The notes: generated from the sequence alone by a model not told the origin. A stretch of DNA of 64,000 nucleotides from Allium sativum (GCA_030737875.1 CM060918.1:774312552-774376551), one strand, 5' to 3'. Shown: positions 47,498 through 61,544, counted from the first letter of the stretch. Program-made: numbers and translations.

Positions 47498-50400
47498 TGT
47501 GACGACCCCAAAACCCCATTCCACGGTGGCAAGGGTAATCTTTGGAACATAATACATAAACAAATAACAGAAGAACAAAAATAAATAAATACACCAGATA
47601 ATGTACAACAGAATACACTGGATAAACATAATCCTCAGAGTTACACAGTATACAGGATCATACTTAGTACAAAATACAGTTCAGCTTTACATAAAATGTC
47701 TACAGCGGAATCAAAACATAATTTGTACAACAGGAGCTGAACAACATAAAAAGAAAGAAATGATAGAATCCATCTTCAGCTCCAGCTATCCAGAAAGATC
47801 CAGCTAAAACCTGAATACAAGGCTGCCCGTGTAGAAATAGGGGCACCCGAGTTTGCAAGTGAAACAAACTACGAGTCAGTCATGGGACTGGTATGAGAAA
47901 TCTACTTTAACTAATTTTATAATCTGGCCAATCACAGGACCATGCCGCTAGCGCGGAACGGGTTTACTCCATTGGATTGCTAGTGCTTTAAATCAAGTAA
48001 ATCTTTGAAATATCGCAATGCTTTTTATAAAAATGAAGCCATTATAAGACTCAGTTCCCATCACACAATGCAACGCAAACCAGAGGATAGAGTTTTACCT
48101 TATAATGGCCAAAATATGCTTGATACGAATAAAGCAAAAGCCTTTGATATTATTACTAGCGTTTATATGTTTCAAAAACAATTTCAATCATAGACGGCAT
48201 GGGTACCATATATCATGTCGCCATATATAGGTTTACAATCAAAACCGCACGATGTCGTATTTGGAAATTGGATTTCCGTCATGAACCAAGGCAAGGGATC
48301 GTCCTTACCGCTTCAAGACGCTCTAGCCCGCCCCTCAGGATCAGAACGCATCAACCCTTGGATCCTCAGGGCCGGTCCACACGTAGTGGATTAAAATGCC
48401 TGAACAATGCGTTTCCCCGCCCTATGGGGCGTCAATGAGCCAAATGACTCCATCGGTCCCGGATCGACAGATATAACCGAGGCGCCTCGCTATCCATCAT
48501 CCACATAAGTGAAATGTCAGGCCATGTAAAAACACTAACACCACTCCAAGCTAGAAGGAAACGCATGTTCTCCCTGCAGTCCTCTCCCGTTTCTGGTCCA
48601 TACTGGGGTGTGAGGCTCGTGAATCAATGCTAAACAAAAAGCTAGCTATTTAAAGCCCTGCTTTGATCATCAACCACAAAGTTCTGCTTTTCAACAAAAG
48701 CTTTGATCACAGCATCTCTGCATGCCACATTGTTAATATACAACATCAAACATACTTCCATTTACAAGTCCGTTCTGGGTCTGAACGAAACCAGAAGCAC
48801 CTTATACCTCGCACATCCGAACGATCAACACGCACATCCGGAGAACCACCACTGTGACCCCATCAGGGCAACAACTCCCATCAAAGGCATCAGTAGCCAT
48901 CCATTCGATGTGAAGATCATCGGTCTTGCATCGTCTTCATATCTTCGACTTCTAACCGTCGATCAATTATTTGAAATGAGAATTAACTCGGCCTTTTCAA
49001 ATAATTCACGTATATTTAGAATTTCAAATCAATTCATTTCAATGGTTAAATTATTCGACATCAATAATTTTTTTCTTTAATGTAATTTTCATGTCAGACA
49101 CATTCAACCATCAAATATCCAATAAACCAGGTAAATTCGGTTTATTTCCATTCCATAACGTTTATAATTTTTTATAACGATTTATCGCTATTTTTATTTA
49201 TTTAAAAATAGCCAATTCATTCAAACAATGCTTCAGGCCATAACGCGGCCATGGCGTTGTTTTTCTTCTGATTTGATTTACGCATATCTGAAAATCCAAC
49301 CGTTGGATCTTTACAAATTTTATATCATTAGAAAGATCTTTTCAAAACGAATCCAATGTTTCTAGTTTTGGGAAAATCCGACGGTCGGATCTCTCGGTAC
49401 AATCGTTTGAAGTTACGATTTCAAAATACGAACTGCAGCGTCATTATTCGATTTTTTTTTATATATATAATATATATAATCCATTCTGGCACTATTTTCA
49501 TTCAGATTTGAATTAAACATTCCAGACAATCTAACCATTGGATCTTTGCAAAGTTGGTGTCGTTGGAAAGATATTCCCAAAGCGAACCCAACGGTTTCTG
49601 TTTCGGGAAAATCCGATGGTCGGATCTCCCGCAATAATCGTTCGAAATCACGGTTTTAAAATACGAACTACAGCTTCGTTATTCGATTTATTTTAATTAT
49701 ATTTATATATGTATATATATAAAAATATAATTCATTCTTCGATTTCAAAACCATTTCATTTTATATACGTGATAAAAATGATATTTTTATCCAAAAAATA
49801 TATATTTCAACACATGACTATTTTTAACACTTCTTATATATAATAAAAATGTGATTTTTATTTGTAAAACAATTTTATTTCATACATTCAATAAAAATGT
49901 TATTTTTATCATTCAAACCATTTTATTCCATACATTCGTTAAAAATGTTATTTTTATCATTCAAACCATTTTATTTGAAAAATGAATATTTTTCCCATAG
50001 ATGAATATATTTCAATACATGAATATAAATCAAACACATGAATATTTCAGAAAATTTCGGTAGCATAACGGAAGGGTAGTTAAAACCGGCATCGTCCCTA
50101 GTATGGCTCCTTGCTCTACCTTGAAGCCTAGCAGCTTTTGACAATGGGGATTTCAATATCTAGTTTATACGCAGACGAATTTTTCCATATACTAATCCTA
50201 TTGGGATTTCAACCACAATCAATCATTTCCAATCAACCACTCATGATATTCACCAAATTTCACATCAACCAAATCCAAACAATCACAACCAATATATATC
50301 GTCCATGGTATGTGGACGAGGGGAGTATATATATATATACGTATATAAATATATTTCGATTTCATTTCTATTCATTTCAATTCCATTCAACGCATATATA

Positions 50401-52020
50401 ATTTTTACAACGCATATATAACTTATACATCGCACATACAACTTATACAACGCTTATACATGAGGTGTACAACGCTTATATAAGTCATACATTGATCGTA
50501 TAATTTATACATCGTCATTCCATATCGTTTATAATTCAGAAATCTTACAATTGGTTCCACTCCTCCAAAAATTGTAGAAGGCTCAGAAAAATATCCGGTC
50601 TCTTCTAGAATGTAGAAGACGTCCACATGAGTCCAGTGTCTCTTGTTTCACTGGATTTCGACAACATAGCAAAAAGATATGATTTTTATTGTAAAATCAT
50701 AAACCATAGCGCTTTAAAGTGTTACTATTCATTTAAATAATTTAAAACCGTACCTTTCAAACCTCATTCAAAACTAGGTCTGTGGTTTTCTTCCAATTCG
50801 TAGCACGAGTAGGTAATCAGACTGTGGCACATTGGAGAGGGTCGGAAGAGCTTCCAGTCGACGGTGGTGGTGTCGAGCTCGCACCTCTATGGGCGGCGGA
50901 ATCAGGGTCGACGCGGAGGAGGTTCTAAGGCCCGTAACTCGAGATTAAATCCATGAAAAAATATCCAACCACTATGGATTTGAAGATTAGAGAAATCTCC
51001 ACAAAATTCCCAACTGAAGGTTTGAATTTTATTGAGCGTGGAAGGAGATAAGGAGGAGAGAAGCGGGGACCTTTTGTCGCTGTCGTTTTGAGAGGTATCG
51101 AGGAAGAAGAGTGGAGATGGCGCTTTATGATTGGCTGAGGGTTTTATAATTTAATTTTTAATTTATTTAAATTCGAAAATACCCCCTATCACATACAAAC
51201 TCCAATCCAAACCCAACGACTATCGTTTCTAGCTAAATACCCCCATTCCGAACCCAATAGGATATGTTTCGTAAGCCCATTCGACTGTTTCAGTCAGTTT
51301 TTCTTCAAATTAAAATATAAAACATTCAATATTCGATCTGAACATACATTTCAATTTGTCGGGGCCATATACTGATCCCAAAAATTCCAGAAAAATAAAT
51401 CTAGCTATGTTTTGACTAAACGGTCCCAACAAAACTAGTTTCGTCGAATTTGGAGACCGTTTGAAAAATGGTCATTTTTTGGTCGATCCAAATTGACTGA
51501 AATCTACCAAATACATTTTCCTTTTCCACACTCGTATATTAACTTCAAAAATTATGGAATTTGAAACCTAGTAATAATTTGACATCCTGGATCCAAAAAA
51601 AGTGGTTTCGTCGAAAACGGAGGTCGTTTGCAAAATGGTTATTTTCACGGGCTATATTAACTCCATAACGATCTTTTTGAAAATTCATTTGGCCATAACT
51701 TTTGATTCCCGCTATGAAATTTTGATTTTTCAGATTTGTTAGAAAGATATTCAAAAACAGATTTAAATATTTTTGGTTTCACTAAAATCCGTTTTATTTT
51801 GCACCCGGTACAGTCAGTCAAAGTTCGAATTCAAATTTTCAAACTGCCGCGCCATTTCATGCCTTGTTTATAATTAAAATAAACGTATTTATTTTCAAAC
51901 ATCGATTCAAATAGGGTTTTCGTTGTTATTATTTAAAATAATTTATTTTAAATATTCAAAATCCACTAAAATAGCCAAATTAAAAATTTTAAATTGGTTT
52001 TGATTTTCCGGGTTGTTACA
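47498..52020 (-). repeat. 4.5 kb LTR nested in the Tat-like LTR
   Basis: The ends are TGTGACGACCCC and CCGGGTTGTTACA. The flanks 38347-type LTR sequence on both sides, so the insertion is clear, but the five bases on each side (TGCCT and ATATG) do not match, so no target duplication is seen. It shares blocks with the LTRs at 36117 and 61768, such as GGATTTCC near the CATGA word (48275) and GTTTCGTCGAA words (51430, 51606). No primer site, PPT or gene is found, so it is a solo LTR or an internally deleted element. ORFs inside have no recognisable domain. Confidence 0.75.
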
Positions 52021-52694
52021 ATATGTCTTCATAGTATGATTTGCTTTCGTGTTTCAATTTCTCATGTTCTGGGAACTGTCACCCCATTCAGTATCAACGC
52101 TAAGAGAGTTAGTGTGGATAGCTCTTCTACCCAAAAGCTTTGGTTTGCTTTCGATGAATATCTGAGTAGAGTTTTGGTCCTTCGGAAGGAGGTTTCAGTA
52201 GATCTCCTGTTGAAGTTGTTTCTCGGTGGACGTTAATCCTTGACTCTGATATTAAGCTTTTGGGATGTTTTACTTGCGTTTTCGTTATCTTGTGACTTTG
52301 ATGTTTTCACCTCCTATTGTATCGGCACAAAGTAAATTAGTGCTGAATGCCCTTTCGTCTCTCTTAGCTTGGCTTGGTGCTTTCTTTCATGCCTTTGGTT
52401 TTGGCTTTTAAGCTTTCATCCCTTCTTCCGGCTTTAAGTGAGTTATCTTTGGAATTGGGCTTACATTAGCTGCCTTCCGTGCCAACACTAGCCTACAATT
52501 ATCTTTTCTTCATTTCAGTTCCAAGCTTTCTTTTTCTAGGATGGTGCCGACTACTTATTGTCCCAATTTCTTCTTTCATGCTTTCGGCTTTAGCCTGGTG
52601 TTGGATCTATGCTTTCAGATCATTCTTTTATGTTGGTGGCGGTCCAATACCACTTCACCGACAGTTGGTTTCAATGACGAATTTAGTGGTATCA
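52021..52694 (-). repeat. 5' LTR of Tat-like element, right part
   Basis: It continues the alignment with 39185-39851. The outer end reads GTGGTATCA against GGTGGTAACA in the other LTR. Confidence 0.88.
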
Positions 52695-54560
52695 ATTTCT
52701 ATAAATCCAATCCGTTTAATATCTTCTTTGATAAATAGCTTGATCATTTACTGGTTCCCCTTTTTTAAATAAGGAGAGATTCAAAATACTTTTAAATTAA
52801 TGAGTTACTTCTTTAAAAGAATTATTCTTTCAAATTATTTTAAACCGATACAACAATTGATAGTTTTTATCAATTGTTAAAAGCACTAAATTACATCAGA
52901 ATATCTTTAATAATATCATTACATAAATATTATATTTTAAAACAATAATAACTCTTATACTTTTAAAAAAAATAGCTTATTGATTTCAAAATCAAAAGAG
53001 GATTAGAGACCACAATGGTTCTTTCCCAATTTGGTATAACTTAACTAAGTTATACTAATATCAGACGATGAATTGTTCTGCTAAACACATGTCAAAGTTA
53101 ACAATATTACAGAATGGGTTTTTGTTCTACCAATATATGTCCAACATAATTAACAACCAAGTTATAATAGAATGGGAATAAATTATACTAATAGATGTCC
53201 ACATCAATTTATCATTACATAACATGTCGTCAACTACCAAAATATAACATGTCTACATTAATATAATAACAGGAGGCTGATTTGTCCAGCTAAATGTATA
53301 TCCAAAATCCCTTAGTTCAAGTAACAGATCGGGGGTTAAGGCGTGAGCTAATGGGGCCCGAGGGAGGAAGTTGTGGTGGTGGAACTTGGTTAAAAAAACG
53401 AAAAAGTGGGTTTGTGTGATTTAAAGAGAAAAGAAGGGTTTTGGAAGCAAGGTGGTCCATGTGAGGGAGGCTAGGGGATGTGTGGTGGTGCGCCTGGTGG
53501 TGAAGGGGCCGGTGGTCAGTGGTTGTAGGGGAAGAGGTGACATGAGCTAAGGTGAAGAGAAAGGGAAAAGTGAAAGGAAAAATGGTGGAAGAAAATAAAA
53601 AAGGAAATGAAAATTAAACCAAAAGTAAATTCTCTCTCCATATGCTCATGTACTTAAAGGAAGTGGGATTTTGGAAGATAATGACATGTGTTAGGGAAGC
53701 ATGTGAATGGAGGAGGAGTTGTTTAATTATAGAAGGAGGTGCGAATTTGTGTTAGAAAGGGAAGTTATATTTTAATGGAAATTTAATTAATACTTTTAGG
53801 CTTATGTTAGGAAGGTAATAGCTCCATTTAATAGTATTTATACTCAATGCACCCATTAGTACATGTTAATAAGTCATTAAGGTTTCCATCTACCATTTTA
53901 TCAAAAATTTCAAAATTTTCGGTATTACCCAAAACTACTTAATATCAGGTCAAATTTCAATAAGACGATTCCTACATGTTTTTAACTCGTATGATCAAAC
54001 CTTAAGTCCAATCAATATGAAATTTATAAATCCTACTATATTTCATAGTATAGATTCAATAAATTTTGTCTCGTAGAATTCGAAGGCCATTTGAAAAATG
54101 ACCTTATTTCTAGCTTTTATTGAATTCTGACTGATTTTTCAACAAGCAATTATATTACATATGCTTACATACTAATTTCAATCTACTTGAAATTTGGAAC
54201 CTTGCCATATTTTAATGTTACGGATCTGATAAAATTTGTTTCGTCGAATTCTGAGACTGTCTCAAAGATGGTCTATTTTCAAGTCATCAAAATAATATCA
54301 AATTATTGATTTTCACAAAATTCATTTTAATTCGATTTTAAAAGTTCACTAACCTTATTCTAACTTAACAAGATGTAAACTAAAACTAGAATTAATTTTA
54401 ATAGTTTTCCAGGTCCACATTCAACATTTACTGAAATTTGAAATTCGATCAGACTTATCCATTTAAAAATGCATTTTAAATCAATTTAAATCCTATTTTA
54501 AATTGATGGAAAAATTGTTTCATTACACTTATGATTTTCTCAATCAAATATTCGATTTTA
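52695..54560 (-). repeat. Continuation of the LTR that starts at 36117
   Basis: Blocks near 54060 and 54236 (TGTTTCGTCGAATTC, then GTCTCAAAGATGGTC) match the order seen at 51430-51640 in the 47498 LTR. This places the segment downstream of the 36117-38346 part. The right end is not found; 54560 is only where the resemblance fades. Confidence 0.55.
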
Positions 54561-55672
54561 CAAGGTACAACCTTGCATAAAGTACGTACCTATGGCGGTA
54601 GAAATTGTAAAATGGTGCTGAATTGCCGATTATGAAGGGGAGCAATGATGGGACGCAATCGACGATGGAAAACTATGGTTTTTCTAAGATTGGGGCTTTT
54701 AAGGTAGCATGTTTCCCACTGAACGATGGTTTTCTTTTCTGTTTTGAGGTGAGTGCGGGTACCAGGTTTTGTTGAGAGTTGTGGACCTGGTGCTTATATT
54801 ACGTTTTCCTGTGGTGCTTATATTACGTTTTCCTAGTACGTCTTTTTTTAAACTTATTTATAATCTATGCTCATTAATAACTAGTCTTAGTTACATGCCA
54901 ATAATATTGCCACTAGAGCCAGAATTTTAGTTGTTTTAATGTAACCAAAAAATTATGAAATACGAAACATGTAATACCTTTTAAAGTCATATGTGTTTGG
55001 AGCTAAAACTATATATGACCTTGAAATATTGATGTTAAAGATATATTTTTGACTTAAACTATTTAAAGTGATATGATACCCAAATATAATCAAATCATAT
55101 TAGAAAAGTTCAATACTTTATCATGCAAATTAATAAACATTAATGTTTGATATATTTAACAAATAACAACTTAGAAAAATAAAAGTTACGCAAATATCAT
55201 ACACATTAATATTATTATATAATAGAAAAATGATAATTGAGCAAAATAAGAGTTGGACCGAAGTAGTTATATAGTGAAAGCCTAGTTATTAAAAATGAGT
55301 AATATCTTCTAGTGTTTTACTTTTGTACAGATAGTTATTAAATTAAAAATAAGATATATATATATATATATATATGTATATGCATATATATATACGTATG
55401 TATGTATATATTAAATTTTCATGAAACAAAAGACATGTTTAATAATATTAATTGTCGTATTACATAGGAGTACATATGGATATAGAAAATATGTAAAATA
55501 AAATAATCCCAAACTAAGGCATGGAATGGAGTAGGAAATATTTATGTCTTCACTAACGTTCCTACAACCTGACATGTTCCTACTCATTTCCTATGCCATT
55601 ACTACATCCCGTCTTGTAGCGTAGGAACGGCGTACGTAATTTTAATGCTATAAATGGAAGCATTTTCTTGTA
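54561..55672. other. Unresolved AT-rich DNA, possible CACTA-type end
   Basis: A 22-base word beginning GGTGCTTATATTACG is repeated at 54789 and 54813. Near 55659 the bases TTTTCTTGTAGAG resemble the CACTA transposon terminus TTTTCTTGTAGTG with a changed tip; I find no matching left end. A TA-rich microsatellite lies near 55354-55380. No gene is seen. Confidence 0.3.
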
Positions 55673-56054
55673 GAGCTAAAAAAAACTAAACAAAATAATA
55701 TTAAAATTTTTAAACTAAAGTGTGTGTTATATATATTTGAAAATAATATATAATTAATATATTAATTTTGAAATAAAAATATCATTAAGGGTAGAATCAA
55801 AATCTAAACTATAATTAAAATCAAAGTATAAACTATAAAGTATAACTTAAATTAAAAATATAAGGTCTAAAGTATAAAATCAAAATCTATTTATAATCAA
55901 AATATAAATGTAAACACCAAATTATAAATACTAAAGTCAAATATATGTTTATTTAAATTAAACCGTAAGTGTAAGAATCAAAGTATAATATTGAAATAAA
56001 AAATACTAAAATCAAAGCATAAGCCTAAAAACAAAAATATCTAAAATTATAAAG
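55673..56054. repeat. AT-rich repeat, copy 2 (AAATCAAAGTATAA words)
   Basis: It aligns directly with 35656-36060. It ends where the LTR at 56055 begins, about 40 bases earlier in the repeat than the LTR at 36117. Confidence 0.8.
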
Positions 56055-56261
56055 TGTAACGACCTGGTTTTTGAACTAATTTTATAATCTATAATGTATA
56101 GATTATACTGGTAATTGATTTAATTAAATAAAATTGGGATTTATATAGAGTTAAGTAAAATTTAATTAAATAAATATGATTTATATACTTGGGAGAATAT
56201 TAGGGAAACTCCAAATAAATATATTTGTCGATGGTTTAAAATTTTATAATCAATGTATGTA

Positions 56262-56293
<32 letters not shown>

Positions 56294-59200
56294 ACAAGAA
56301 ATTGATGTTTTATGATTTTGTTGTAATTTTAATTTTTTTAATCTTATATGAATATAAAATTACATAAGTGAAAATGAAATAAAAATTGGATTACTTTATA
56401 TATACATATATATATATATATATTAATTTGGATTTTCTTGGAAGTAAGAATAAGAAATTGCTCATATAATGAGATTAGTTCATGTAAAAAAGACAAGTAT
56501 AGATTATTCAATACAAGCTATTTATTTTATTTAGTAATGATGTTAATAAGATCAAATTCATTAATTAGAATAATCATTTTCCTATGCATATACTAACTTG
56601 TCATGTTATATACATACACACACACACACATACATATATATTACATACAAGCTAGTGAATATTGTGTTTAACAATGTTTGTTTATATTTAAAGACTTGTT
56701 TTTACTTGTATAGATGTAGAAGTGAACAATGAAGACATAATTAAAGTAACTAATGAAATATATAAACAAAATATTAACTTACTTCACATATAAGTACACT
56801 AGAGATATAGCTATAAAAGGGACATGCTCTTATGTGATGTAATTGAGCTGATTTGTCTTGATGATATGTTTGAAGACATTTAAAACATTAAATACATGTC
56901 GTGATAATATAAGTTTGTGTTCCAGGAGGAAGAGAGGGTCCGTTGGCGAGCTCGAGGTAAAGTTTAAGGATGAACGATGGAGCACGGCGGCGGTGCGAAG
57001 TATTTTTGTGAAAGGGGGTTAGTTTGAGAGCTTAGGTAGGAGTGTTGAAATTTGATCCATGTTGTTGTTTGGGATTTTGAGTGTATGGGTGATTTCAGGC
57101 TTGGCAATGGCACTTGTGGCGACGAAAGTGGTAGCGAGATGATCGGTCTGGCGATTGAGCATGTGCACGGATTTAGACAGTGCACTGGAGAAAAGAAAAG
57201 TAATAGAAGGACAGAGAAAAAAAAATGAGAATTGGAGAAGTGTTTGTGAAAATGCCAGTTGTTGCAGGAACTGATGAGTTGGTGATGTTTTGGTTGATGG
57301 AAAAGATGATGTGATCGATTCAAGAACGAATGGTGGTGTATGTACCGTGACTACAATAAATATTTATGAATACAATTGGATCCAACAATTCAGGGATTTA
57401 GGAAATAGAACAATTGAAGCCGAACTGTGGTGATGATCAAGCCTGGGCCATACCAAAACTGGTTGATCAATGCAGGTGATTCAGTCAAAAGCAATAATCA
57501 TTTGGCAATATACTCAGACCAAATAATGATAAAGAACTTCTAAACAAAGCTTAACCAAATTAATAAATTGCAAGACAAATTTGTCTCAAGATATAAACTG
57601 GAAGAATTAAACTATAGGATTTTAACAATGTCGGAAAAAAATTCAATAATTGAACTAAATTGATTAACTAAATGGAAATGGATTTGAAAGACAACGGAAT
57701 GGCCATTACCATATGAATTGCTTTGTCTCAGCATTTGATCATTTCATTCGTGCCAGTTCACCGGTAATTTTATAACTATAAACAAATGAACAAGACATTG
57801 TCAACAGATTGTTACAAATAAAATAAAAGAAATAAAAAAGATACATACAACATTTGTAGAAAGACCAAGACTTGAATTCTTTAGCACTGTATATTAAATT
57901 CAAATATATATATTAGTGCGTGAGTTATCTGGTGCATGTTCATATGTCAATGTATGCTAATGTAGTGTACAGCTGGCCCGACTTGCCTTGTGACTTCTTT
58001 TGTTGAATTGCATTTGTATGATGTTCAGCATTGTTAGCGTACATCTGCCAGTCAACTGGATGTAGGAAAGGAACGAAGAAGAATTCGGGGTAAGGGAAAG
58101 GTGTTGATCGAATCAGGTGGATAAAAGGTTCTTTTGGATTGCCAAGCCGTGTTCTTCATTGATTTATAGTGCCTAGCAAATGAAAGCATGTAGGGGATGT
58201 GTTGGATTAGTAAGAGATTAGAGAAAGAGGAGATGGGATGTTGGACTGTGCATATAATCGGGCTTTGGGTCTAAAATGATAAAAAGAAAAAAAATGTAAG
58301 GCTTTAAATCCTAAATTTTAATAAAAATCATTTTTATATAAGTGAATAATAAAGGAAAAGCCTAACCTATAGAGTATATACAGAAGATACCAAATAAGGA
58401 AATGACTATTGCGTTGGGCTACTGGGTTTCATCGTGTTATTAAACTAATCAATAAAATTGATTTAAACATAAGTAAATGATAAATAAATAAATAAATATA
58501 ATAAATTAATTTACTTCAAAGGAATTTGGAGTAATATGATGTGAAATAAGTTGTCATCCAAGATCAAATATTTCAAACTGTTTTTTAATTTGAAATCAAA
58601 AATCGAATCATTGTGATTGTTATTATTGTAATAAATGATTGTTGGTAATCACCTGTTATGCTATAAAGTGATCAATCTAGATTTGTTGAAATAAAACATT
58701 GACACGCTTTGGTGTATTTTAATTGTCTTGTGTTGATTACTGTTCTTAAATTAGAAATGAGATTATATAAGTTAATTAAATTGAATGGGCATGTTATGAA
58801 AATTATATATGATATGTAATAATTCATATAAATAGTTTTTTCTTGATCACACTATTTGAATTTGATAGTTAAAACCCCGACTATCGAATAATATCCCTCA
58901 AGTGTTAGTTCGTGACTAACTTGGAGGCATATAAAGATGAAGCATTGAAGATCGTTGATCTTCATGAGTAGAAGAGCTACTCGTTAAATTTCTCTTGTTT
59001 GGCCGCCAGAGTTATTCTGACTTGTGATTCTTTCATGATTGAAATCTTCGGATTTGCAAGGACTATTCACTACTGATCCACAGGATGATTCCTATATTAG
59101 ATGTAGTAGGAGAGTGTCTGTGGTTCATTCTGTTCTTAGATGACTTGCATGGATGAATGTCTGACAGAGTATTTCCTAAAACCACGTATGTTGACTTTTA

Positions 59201-60338
59201 CAAACATAACGAGTTGGTGGAAAAGAAGGGAACTTCTTTTACATCCAGAGTATATTTGTGGACGTCAATTAGTGATTTGATGGACCAGACGACGTGACAT
59301 TTAAAGTTTGATTTGATGATCTAAAAAGGTAGGTAATCGCATCCTCAATCTCATAACTAGGAAATGATAAAAATCGAGCAGGCAGCATGGCTAGTTGGGT
59401 CACACCCAAGCAGGGCGTATTATCACCATCTAGAGAAATTCCTTTTTGTATTTTTAATCTATCACTGCTGCATCTTTCGGTAACAGTTGCTAATCCCAAC
59501 TATAGGTGAAAATACTTTCGGTCCACTCAAGCTGAATGAGTGACTGGTCCTGTGTCGCCGGGTTGCAAGACGTTCTTGTTGAACCCCAGTGTATCGCATC
59601 TAGTAAACTGATCAAAAGGTGGTTCAATACCTTTTCATAGTCAAAATCCAATCCCCAATAAGCTCCCCGCGGTTTTGATTTTACACTATGTATGTAGAGC
59701 ATGAGATGCAAGCCTTCTGCTAGATGGTTATTTATTTGATAGACACTATTATAATATCATGGGATTTTGATATCAAAAATGTTTTGGGTTATCGTAAGGT
59801 AAAAAAACATCTGTATTTATGTATGGATCGGTCTTACGATTATGTTTCATTTCAAAATGATTTTTGAACGTTAAGTCTAGCTGTTTTAAAATCATTTACT
59901 CAAACCAGTCCCATGAATGACCCAGAGTTTATTTTTTTATGTTTTCCATAAACTCTTGGGTGCCCAAATTTGTACAGGCAGCCAAGTAGTTTTAGGGTTT
60001 TACAGACATACTTGAAGGAGGTTGGAGCAAGAGGCTTCAATGTTAGATATATAAAGTTTATTTCCGCTATATTGTATATGAGTTGTACTCTAATGATGTA
60101 TGTAAGTAAATACACTTTTGTATTTCAAAATTTGTTATATAATATATTTGATTTAATTCCGCTGTGAGATTTTAATGTAGTTCTTCTTTTTCTTCTATTC
60201 TAATTTTCTTTATATTCCTCACCCTCTAACTTCTTTCTATTAACGGTTTGCTAATTTCGGGTGGTTGATTAGTCGATATGTCATACATGATTTGTATTAG
60301 TATCGATAATCAGGATCAGAAATTTTCCTGCCATTACA
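56055..60338 (+). repeat. 5' LTR, 4284 bp
   Basis: The LTR begins TGTAACGACCTGG and ends CTGCCATTACA beside the primer site. Its first 200 bases match the 3' LTR start at 61545. GT/AT microsatellites lie near 56255-56292 and 56398-56422. The minus-strand ORF at 56964-57323 is Ser/His/Pro-rich with no domain and I treat it as chance. Confidence 0.85.
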
Positions 60339-60340
60339 GT

Positions 60341-60352
60341 TGGTATCAGAGC
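60341..60352 (+). other. Primer binding site, tRNA-iMet
   Basis: The plus strand reads TGGTATCAGAGC exactly, two bases after the LTR end CATTACA. Confidence 0.95.
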
Positions 60353-61528
60353 ATTAGGTTTAGTAACAACCTTGGCTCTGTGGCGTGAATCGATAGAGAT
60401 TGGGTTAGGAATACCCTAAACTGAGTTTTAGTGTATATACATGAGCGTGTATTTGTAGATTATATTAAAAACGGTTTTATGTTGTATTAACTGGTTTATA
60501 GTGTGGTTTGTGAATTTTGGTCGATACAGTGGTCGAACACTGAATCAAAAAGTGTTTCTAAACTCTTGAACAGAGTAATTCGATATAGTATTGCTTTGAA
60601 AGTTGGGTAAATGGAATAATTTTACTCAAAATTATATTTTAATATAAAAAGAATATTTTTCTGAAATTATTATCATATATGGATGTATCGATTGTAATTA
60701 TAATCAAATAAGATTACAAAAATTGAAATGGTTATATAATATACAAAATTGAATTTGTATAAGGAATGAAATACAAATAAGACAACTGGAAAGTATTTTA
60801 AAAAAATATCTTTTGTGGAAATTCAAAGATTTTGAATTTACAATGGAGTAAAGATATGTGATTTCAAACTATTTTGAAATAAAATCCAGGAGTGAGGATT
60901 CCAGACTTGAGAAAATCAACTGGGACAAGATTGAAATAGTAAAATTAAGTTGAATAGAATTAAATTGGATTGGAGTTCAAAAAGAGAATTTGAAGCAGAT
61001 AAAAGCATTTTATCATGATTGGTTCAAACAAATGAAGTAAATGAATTTTGGAATTATTTTCAACTATAATCAGAAACATTTGGATTGATAATGAATCAAG
61101 ATATGAAGTTAAGAAATTAGAACCTAACTGGAAATTGGTTGAGTTAGATAATTTTCTAAGTATTGATCTGATGCTGATTTCAGTCTTTGGGATTGATACT
61201 TAGAGGATTATTTTCTTATCGATTTTCAGTCAAGGACTGTTGAAGGTTAAAGAATAGTAATGCGTGAATATGAAATGAAAATGTCTTCTAACTGTAATAA
61301 CAGGTATTTCTAGTTATTATGAAAATGACCGCGATAAATAGCAAATTGTTGACGTGTATTGAATGTTCTAATCGCAGCGAGATATTTGATAGATAACATG
61401 TGTGTTCTGGATGCCTTGGTCGTTGTGATTGTTAGAGGATGACCCATGCATGCGTTTTAATAGAAGTATATGATTTTGAATATAATTGGAATCTCCTACT
61501 TACTCTTCAATTTCGGGGACGAAATTCT
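60353..61528 (+). other. Non-coding internal region
   Basis: No Gag or Pol remnant is visible on either strand. The last bases, TTTCGGGGACGAAATTC, are the conserved stretch that precedes the PPT in chromoviruses; the same words precede the PPT of the element at 3027. So the 3' end of an autonomous ancestor is retained. Confidence 0.7.
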
Positions 61529-61544
61529 TTTAAGAGGGGTAGAT
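61529..61544 (+). other. Polypurine tract
   Basis: TTTAAGAGGGGTAGAT lies directly before the 3' LTR start TGTAATGACCCGG. Confidence 0.8.

Larger units (their letters stand above)
38347..52694 (-). mobile_element. Non-autonomous Tat-like gypsy element with antisense extra gene
   Basis: Two 1.5 kb LTRs (38347-39851; 46660-47497 joined to 52021-52694) enclose a 6.8 kb internal region. The sense strand is minus: polypurine tract beside the left LTR, tRNA-like primer site beside the right LTR, and a Gag fossil on the minus strand (45860-46548). The plus strand carries an extra gene (40770-43077) in the region next to the 3' LTR, an arrangement known in the Tat lineage. No protease, RT, RNase H or integrase can be found. 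Flanks ATTTT (38342-38346) and ATTTC (52695-52699) look like a target duplication with one change. Confidence 0.8.

Noticed and set aside
56964..57323. 119-codon minus-strand ORF rich in His, Ser and Pro
   Set aside because: It lies inside a 4.3 kb LTR, opposite to the element's sense, has no domain, and its composition reflects GT/GA-rich plus-strand DNA.
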